Source: Gammaproteobacteria bacterium (GTDB lineage: Bacteria > Pseudomonadota > Gammaproteobacteria > SZUA-229). From it: a stretch of 7,747 nucleotides of DNA. The stretch is from contig DRLE01000103.1 of NCBI GenBank assembly GCA_011051475.1, forward strand, positions 1-7,747, read 5' to 3'. Each line of letters begins with the position of its first letter. Positions within the stretch are counted from its first letter, which is position 1. Both the position numbers and the translations under genes were made by a program. Positions 1 to 3,341 of the stretch are shown here, one piece after another. A model generated the notes under the pieces. It worked only from the letters and a program-made list of their open reading frames with translations, did not search any database and was not told the DNA's origin.

Positions 1-23
1 AGCGTTGCAGACATGCCGAACAT

Positions 24-50
24 GCCGGAAACGCTAGCGCTTATTCCGGC
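24..50. repeat. Inverted repeat GCCGGAA...TTCCGGC
   Basis: Bases 24-30 and 44-50 are perfect 7-bp inverted arms. The 13-nt interior contains the palindrome CGCTAGCG (32-39). Read on the minus strand as GTAGGCCGGAATAAGCG, it resembles a common class of bacterial intergenic palindromic repeats built on GGCGGAATAAGCG; this resemblance is from memory. The element may continue past the window edge. Confidence 0.5.
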
Positions 51-54
51 CTAC

Positions 55-79
55 AAAAATAAAAAAGCCACCCGCTTTT
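55..79 (-). terminator. Probable rho-independent terminator of the minus-strand operon
   Basis: On the minus strand AAAAGC, a 5-nt GGGTG loop and GCTTTT form a 6-bp stem that runs into TTTTTTATTTTT. The stem is short and half A-T, so efficiency is uncertain, but the T-tract is good. It lies about 295 nt downstream of the lpxA stop and is the first T-tailed hairpin met by the operon transcript. Confidence 0.6.
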
Positions 80-102
80 GCTTTTCTCCCGCCTCAGACA
101 AG

Positions 103-211
103 CCGTTGTTTTGCTGGCCTTGCCAGGTCTGTCTTTAGCGCCTGCTGTCTGAGCGCCGCCTTTTGGCGTGAGTTCAGGCGCGTTGGCCTGGCAAGGTCAG
201 TAAAACAACGG
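103..211. repeat. Large nested inverted repeat (25-nt arms)
   Basis: Arms 103-127 and 187-211 match at 23 of 25 positions. Both non-matches (113/201 and 117/197) are G opposite T on the plus strand, so plus-strand RNA could pair along the entire 25-nt stem with two G-U pairs. Nested inside are GCGCCTG (138-144) with CAGGCGC (175-181), and a CGCC-TTTT-GGCG tetraloop hairpin (157-168). No flanking target duplication and no open reading frame of its own were seen. It may be a mobile miniature element, a structured RNA or an intergenic repeat; the sequence does not decide between these. Confidence 0.7.
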
Positions 212-214
212 GAA

Positions 215-235
215 CCCGCGCGTCTTATGCGCGGG
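215..235. repeat. GC-rich hairpin
   Basis: CCCGCGC (215-221) pairs perfectly with GCGCGGG (229-235) around a 7-nt loop. It begins 4 nt after the right arm of the 103-211 inverted repeat and appears to belong to the same structured block. No T-run follows on either strand. Confidence 0.6.
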
Positions 236-262
236 CGCAGTCTGCAGCGGCGGCATTTTCTG

Positions 263-294
263 GTTACTCTTTTTTGCTGCAGAAAAAGAGTAAC
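263..294. repeat. 12-bp perfect inverted repeat with GTTACTC ends
   Basis: Bases 263-274 (GTTACTCTTTTT) and 283-294 (AAAAAGAGTAAC) are exact inverted arms separated by 8 nt containing GCTGCA. Neither side is followed by a T-run, so it does not look like a terminator. From general knowledge, GTTACTtTTt...aAAAGTAAC palindromes are recurrent intergenic repeats in many gammaproteobacterial genomes; membership is inferred without a search. Confidence 0.7.
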
Positions 295-295
295 T

Positions 296-308
296 CGCCG
301 TCAGGGCG
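296..308. repeat. GC hairpin, partner of the one at 359-371
   Basis: CGCC, a GTCAG loop and GGCG form a 4-bp stem. The 13-mer differs at one base from the hairpin next to lpxA and has the same orientation, so the pair also counts as direct repeats. It directly follows the larger 263-294 hairpin. Confidence 0.5.
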
Positions 309-358
309 AAACTCGGATTATCAACACCAAAAAGATCAAAAGAAACCAGCCAATAACC

Positions 359-371
359 CGCCGTCACGGCG
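359..371. repeat. GC hairpin immediately after lpxA
   Basis: CGCCG, a TCA loop and CGGCG make a perfect 5-bp stem starting 2 nt after the lpxA stop on the minus strand. No T-run follows directly. A near-identical 13-mer (one mismatch) occurs at 296-308, so the two bracket a 50-nt AT-richer segment. Confidence 0.55.
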
Positions 372-373
372 CA

Positions 374-1144
374 CTACCGAATCCACCCACGTTCACTGGC
401 ATCCAGAAAATCCAGCATCTTCCTCACATTCTCATCCTTCTTCGCCAGCTCCCCCACCTTTTCCAGCGCCACCTTGTGCGAACAGGTGGACTTGATCAGC
501 AGTTTGAAGGCGTCCTGCAGGGCGCGGATGGTTTCAGGGGAAAAATTGCGGCGCTTGAGGCCTTCCTTGTTAATGCCGATGGCGCGGGCGCGATTGCCGG
601 CGACGGTGAAGAACGGCAGCACGTCACGGTCGATGGCGGTGGAGAAGCCGGTGAAGGCATGGGCACCGATACGGGTGAACTGGTGTACCGTGGTGTAACC
701 GCCGAGGATGACATGGTCTTCGACCACGACATGACCGGCCAGGGCGGTGGCATTGGCAAGAATAATATGGTCACCAAGAATACAGTCATGCGCGACGTGC
801 ACATTGGCCATCAGCAGGTTGTCATTGCCGACACGGGTGACATTGCCGCCACCTGGCGTGCCGCGATGCAGGGTGACGTATTCACGGATACGGTTACGGT
901 CACCGACGATCAGCTCGGTCGGCTCATCATGAAATTTCAGGTCCTGGGGTTTTTCACCGATAGAAGCAAACTGGAAGATTTCATTGTCACAGCCTATCTT
1001 CGTCGGGCCGTTGATAACCACGTGTGAAGCCACGCGGGTGCCGCTGCCGATTTCAACATCGGCGCCAATCACGCAGAACGGGCCGATACTGGCGTCGTCG
1101 GCGATACGGGCGGAGGGATCGACTATGGCTTGCGGGTGAATCAT
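374..1144 (-). CDS. lpxA: UDP-N-acetylglucosamine O-acyltransferase LpxA
   Basis: First enzyme of lipid A synthesis; trimeric cytosolic transferase moving a 3-hydroxyacyl chain from ACP to the 3-OH of UDP-GlcNAc. The protein has 256 residues (E. coli 262). A left-handed beta helix of hexapeptide repeats runs about 1-180, followed by a helical C-terminal domain beginning INKEGLKRRNF. Catalytic His119 lies in HVAHDC (E. coli His125). ASIGEKPQDLK, GDRNRIREYVTLHRGT and LAGHV are family signatures. The position of the E. coli acyl-chain ruler Gly173 is Phe167 here. The ATG at 1144 is the only possible start: an in-frame TAA lies at 1157-1159 with no other initiation codon between. The ribosome-binding site is poor. 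The expected next gene, lpxB, does not follow within the window; the stop at 374-376 abuts a repeat-rich non-coding region. Confidence 0.97.
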   Translation of the reverse strand: MIHPQAIVDPSARIADDASIGPFCVIGADVEIGSGTRVASHVVINGPTKIGCDNEIFQFASIGEKPQDLKFHDEPTELIVGDRNRIREYVTLHRGTPGGGNVTRVGNDNLLMANVHVAHDCILGDHIILANATALAGHVVVEDHVILGGYTTVHQFTRIGAHAFTGFSTAIDRDVLPFFTVAGNRARAIGINKEGLKRRNFSPETIRALQDAFKLLIKSTCSHKVALEKVGELAKKDENVRKMLDFLDASERGWIR

Positions 1145-1198
1145 GGGTACCGGGCTTTATCTGTTAGAGGTAAGCAAGACTGCTTTATTTATCCCTGT

Positions 1199-1648
1199 TT
1201 ATTCATCTTTTGGCTTGGCAGCACAGAGCATATCGGCGGCGGTACACAACTCGCCGTCAACCGTGGCCTCACAGGAGAATTTCCAGATGACCTTTGAACG
1301 ACGCTCGACCTTTGCTTTTAACACCAGCTGGTCACCGGGCACGACCTGGCGCTTGAAGCGGACGTTATCCACACCGACCAGCATGTAAAGCACATCATCA
1401 CGCGGCTCTTCCGACATGGTGCGAAAACCCAGCAGGCCGGTGGCCTGGGCCAGGGCTTCGATAATCAGTACACCGGGCATCAGCGCCTGTTCGGGAAAGT
1501 GGCCCTGAAAAAACGGCTCGTTAACGGAAACATTCTTAATCGCGGTCAGGGTTTCACCCGGCACGCATTCCAGAACGCGATCCACCAGCAAGAACGGGTA
1601 ACGGTGCGGCAAAAAGCGGCGAATTTCTTCTATATACATTTCACTCAA
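1199..1648 (-). CDS. fabZ: 3-hydroxyacyl-[acyl-carrier-protein] dehydratase FabZ
   Basis: Cytosolic hot-dog-fold dehydratase converting (3R)-3-hydroxyacyl-ACP to trans-2-enoyl-ACP in fatty-acid elongation. It shares its substrate pool with LpxA and LpxD, which explains its conserved place between them. From the TTG start the protein has 149 residues (E. coli 151). The family N-terminus EEIRRFLPHRYPFLLVDRV is followed by NVSVNEPFFQGHFPEQALMPG. Catalytic His50 lies in that block and Glu64 in the next helix (VLIIEALAQATG), matching E. coli His54 and Glu68. FKRQVVPGDQL is the conserved beta-strand segment. Alternative starts are GTG at 1675 (158 residues, no usable ribosome-binding site seen) and ATG at 1639 (146 residues). 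The TTG is favoured by the GAGGAG 7 nt upstream. The stop is 54 nt before lpxA. Confidence 0.95.
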   Translation of the reverse strand: MSEMYIEEIRRFLPHRYPFLLVDRVLECVPGETLTAIKNVSVNEPFFQGHFPEQALMPGVLIIEALAQATGLLGFRTMSEEPRDDVLYMLVGVDNVRFKRQVVPGDQLVLKAKVERRSKVIWKFSCEATVDGELCTAADMLCAAKPKDE

Positions 1649-1655
1649 GGGATTT

Positions 1656-1661
1656 CTCCTC
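1656..1661 (-). promoter_or_regulatory. fabZ Shine-Dalgarno that selects the TTG start
   Basis: GAGGAG on the minus strand lies 7 nt upstream of an in-frame TTG (1646-1648) but 16 nt upstream of the next in-frame ATG (1637-1639). It also falls inside the longer reading from the GTG at 1675. The spacing therefore favours the TTG. Confidence 0.75.
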
Positions 1662-1675
1662 AACAAAACAGTCAC

Positions 1676-1690
1676 TCAGACATTGTCTGA
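1676..1690. repeat. 15-bp palindrome in the lpxD-fabZ gap
   Basis: TCAGACA (1676-1682) and TGTCTGA (1684-1690) are perfect inverted arms around a single central base. The site lies 28 nt upstream of the chosen fabZ start and 11 nt below the neighbouring inverted repeat. Odd-length symmetry with no loop resembles a protein-binding site more than an RNA hairpin. No regulator can be assigned, and a chance occurrence is possible. Confidence 0.4.
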
Positions 1691-1700
1691 ATGGATTTAT

Positions 1701-1724
1701 TAACCCGGCACATTTCACGGGTTA
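1701..1724 (-). repeat. Inverted repeat overlapping the lpxD stop codon
   Basis: TAACCCG (1701-1707) and CGGGTTA (1718-1724) form a perfect 7-bp stem with a 10-nt loop. The lpxD TAA stop (1722-1724) is the outermost part of the stem on the minus strand. The bases after the stem are ATAAATCC, not a T-run, so a rho-independent terminator is unlikely. It may be an mRNA-processing or stabilising hairpin between lpxD and fabZ. Confidence 0.45.
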
Positions 1725-2759
1725 GTCTTTTTTATCCGCCGGATTTTTTTCTGCCAGCGCTTTTTCCAGCCGGGCAAGTCGCCTGGCGATATCATCAAGC
1801 TGTCTGAAACGCATGGTATTTTTCCGCCAGCTCGTATTCCTGTCTGACAGGATACCGGATGAGTAAACACCCGCCTCCCTGATCGGTGACATCACGAGAG
1901 TTCGCCCGGTCAGTACAACATTGTCCGTGATTTCAATATTATCACGGATGGCGACGGCACCGCCTATCAGACAGTATTCGCCCAGCTTTGTCGAACCGGC
2001 AACACCGGTCTGGGCGGAAATCACCGTATGCCGTCCGATTTGTACGTTATGGCCGACCTGCACCAGGTTGTCAATTTTAACACCCTCGGCTATGACCGTG
2101 TCATGCAGGGCGCCGCGGTCTACCGTGGAGTTGGCGCCGATTTCAACATCGTTGCCTATGCGCACATTACCCAGTTGCGGGATCTTCAGATAATGATCAC
2201 CATCACGCTCATAGCCGAAACCGTCTGCGCCGATGACGACGCCTGAAAACAGAATGCAGTTCTTGCCAATCTGCGTGTCGTGGCCGATAGTGACATTGGG
2301 ATAAAGCACGGTATTGTCACCAATACGCACATTGGCGGCAATCACACTGCCCGCCCCTATCTGTGCGTTCTCACCGAGTTCGACACCTGTTTCAATAACG
2401 ACATTCGGCCCGATATAGGCAGACGCAGGTACCTTGACACCATCGGCAATAACTGCCGACGGGCTTATACCGCTGGCATGTTTTTCCGGCGGGTTAAGCA
2501 GGCGCGTGGCTTTTACAAAAGCCAGGCGCGGATTATCACTGATGAGGAAAGCATGAGCGGAATCCTGCACCCATTCTTCCTTTGTAATAATGGCCGAGGC
2601 TTTGGAAGCGGCCATCCTGTCCAGGTATTTCGGGCTGTAGACAAAGGCAAGCTGCCCTTCTACAGCCGAATCCAGGTCGGCGACATTTTCGATCAGGCAG
2701 TCATTGCCCTGAAGCCGGCAACCGGTTTGCTGTGCGAGTTCTGACAGTTTGATAGCCAT
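1722..2759 (-). CDS. lpxD: UDP-3-O-(3-hydroxyacyl)glucosamine N-acyltransferase LpxD
   Basis: Third committed enzyme of lipid A synthesis; transfers a 3-hydroxyacyl chain from acyl-ACP to the 2-amino group of UDP-3-O-acyl-glucosamine in the cytosol. The protein has 345 residues (E. coli 341). The N-terminal uridine-binding domain (about 1-100) has the family start IKLSELAQQ. A left-handed beta helix of hexapeptide repeats runs about 100-290, followed by a C-terminal helix rich in Arg and Lys. Catalytic His237 lies in VQVGHNVQIG and corresponds to E. coli His239. GADGFGY and VDRGAL are family blocks. The ATG at 2759 is preferred over an upstream in-frame TTG at 2783, because the extra residues LLLVPDRC have no counterpart in the family. 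The ribosome-binding site is weak (GGATAG) and partly within a possible hairpin. The gene sits 51 nt after skp. Confidence 0.97.
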   Translation of the reverse strand: MAIKLSELAQQTGCRLQGNDCLIENVADLDSAVEGQLAFVYSPKYLDRMAASKASAIITKEEWVQDSAHAFLISDNPRLAFVKATRLLNPPEKHASGISPSAVIADGVKVPASAYIGPNVVIETGVELGENAQIGAGSVIAANVRIGDNTVLYPNVTIGHDTQIGKNCILFSGVVIGADGFGYERDGDHYLKIPQLGNVRIGNDVEIGANSTVDRGALHDTVIAEGVKIDNLVQVGHNVQIGRHTVISAQTGVAGSTKLGEYCLIGGAVAIRDNIEITDNVVLTGRTLVMSPIREAGVYSSGILSDRNTSWRKNTMRFRQLDDIARRLARLEKALAEKNPADKKD

Positions 2760-2767
2760 GCATCTAT

Positions 2768-2795
2768 CCGGTACCAGCAGCAAGGCGGTAACCGG
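2768..2795 (-). promoter_or_regulatory. Inverted repeat in the lpxD leader, possible translation-control hairpin
   Basis: Plus-strand bases 2768-2775 (CCGGTACC) pair with 2787-2795 (GGTAACCGG), leaving one bulged base and an 11-nt loop. On the minus-strand transcript the hairpin ends 8 nt before the lpxD ATG, and its last two bases are the first two of the weak GGATAG ribosome-binding element. It has no following T-tract, so it is not a terminator. It may modulate lpxD translation or simply punctuate the skp-lpxD junction; this is inference. Confidence 0.35.
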
Positions 2796-2810
2796 CTTTA
2801 TTGTTCTGCT

Positions 2811-3326
2811 TTATTTTTTCTTCGCCTTGAATTCTTTTTTCATCTGCGCCAGTACCTTGTCGGTAATATCCAGCTTGTCAGATGCATAGGCGACCCCTTC
2901 GCTGAGTACCAGCGAATAATTACCCTTCTTCGCAATATCATTGATAATGGTGCGAACCTGCTGCTGCAGTGTGGCCAGTTCCTGGCTGCGTACGGTATTC
3001 ACTTCCTGGGTCAGGCGCGCTTCTTTCTGTTTCAGCTCCTGGATCTTGCCGATAATGTCTTTCTTCAGCTCATTCAGCTTGTCTTCGGTCATGACCAGCT
3101 CGTTGCGCTTGTAGTTTTCCTGCAGGCCGGTGATTTCCTTTTCCAGCTTGGTCAGCTCGTCACGCTGCGGACCGAATCGTTCCAGCATGGAGGTATTGAC
3201 CGCCTCAACCTGCGGGGCCTCGGTAAGCAGACGTTCGACGCTGACAACGCCGATTTTCAGGTCGGCGGCAATCGCGCTGGCGCTGAAGAGGAATGATAAG
3301 AATAAAACTGATACTAATTTTTTCAC
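2811..3326 (-). CDS. skp: Periplasmic chaperone Skp/OmpH
   Basis: Periplasmic trimeric 'jellyfish' chaperone that holds unfolded outer-membrane proteins on their way to BamA. The precursor has 171 residues, slightly longer than E. coli Skp (161). A signal peptide runs from residues 1 to about 20, with likely cleavage after the A-I-A box before ADLKIG. The mature start IGVVSVERLL is the short beta strand of the trimer core. Residues about 40-130 are highly charged, rich in Lys, Glu and Gln, and predicted to form the alpha-helical coiled tentacles. The segment YSLVLSEGVAYASDKLDITDK restores the core, and the chain ends in a Lys-rich tail. The start codon is GTG, chosen because AAGGAG lies 8 nt upstream and the signal peptide begins there with MKK. 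Skp is weakly conserved in sequence, so the call rests on signal peptide, composition, core motifs and position between bamA and lpxD. Confidence 0.95.
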   Translation of the reverse strand: MKKLVSVLFLSFLFSASAIAADLKIGVVSVERLLTEAPQVEAVNTSMLERFGPQRDELTKLEKEITGLQENYKRNELVMTEDKLNELKKDIIGKIQELKQKEARLTQEVNTVRSQELATLQQQVRTIINDIAKKGNYSLVLSEGVAYASDKLDITDKVLAQMKKEFKAKKK

Positions 3327-3334
3327 GTTATTTT

Positions 3335-3341
3335 CTCCTTA
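3335..3341 (-). promoter_or_regulatory. skp ribosome-binding site overlapping the bamA stop codon
   Basis: On the minus strand the heptamer TAAGGAG combines the bamA TAA stop (3339-3341) with a perfect AAGGAG Shine-Dalgarno (3335-3340). Eight bases separate it from the GTG start of skp. Ribosomes terminating on bamA therefore sit on the skp initiation site, which suggests translational coupling. The overlap is seen directly; the coupling is inferred. Confidence 0.85.

Larger units (their letters stand above)
1..373. other. Non-coding, repeat-dense region downstream of lpxA
   Basis: No supportable gene is seen on either strand. lpxB, usual partner of lpxA, would be expected to begin here on the minus strand, and its N-terminal GEPSGD motif is absent. 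Instead six inverted repeats and one probable terminator fill much of the interval. A plus-strand frame stays open from about 38 to 1027, but most of it mirrors lpxA and the rest translates repeat DNA. Short open tails at 1-62 and 1-138 in other plus frames could be the end of a convergent gene beginning outside the window, but nothing recognisable is encoded. Confidence 0.7.

Noticed and set aside
1..138. C-terminus of a convergent plus-strand gene (frames ending at 62 or 138)
   Set aside because: The short tails encode nothing recognisable and overlap inverted repeats; without sequence to the left they cannot be supported.
263..294. Rho-independent terminator reading of the 12-bp hairpin
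   Set aside because: No T-run follows the stem on either strand; the T/A tracts are inside the stem. The hairpin at 55-79 is a better terminator candidate.
296..371. CRISPR-like array from the repeated 13-mer
   Set aside because: Only two copies, each an internal hairpin, with one spacer and no cas genes nearby.
227..1027. Long plus-strand open frame of 266 codons (open from about 38)
   Set aside because: About 650 nt of it is antisense to lpxA, whose product is unmistakable. The rest translates hairpin repeats into Arg-rich low-complexity sequence with no recognisable domain or ribosome-binding site.
2280..2744. Plus-strand open frame of 154 codons opposite lpxD
   Set aside because: Fully contained in lpxD antisense; apparent repeats in its translation mirror the hexapeptide repeats of LpxD.
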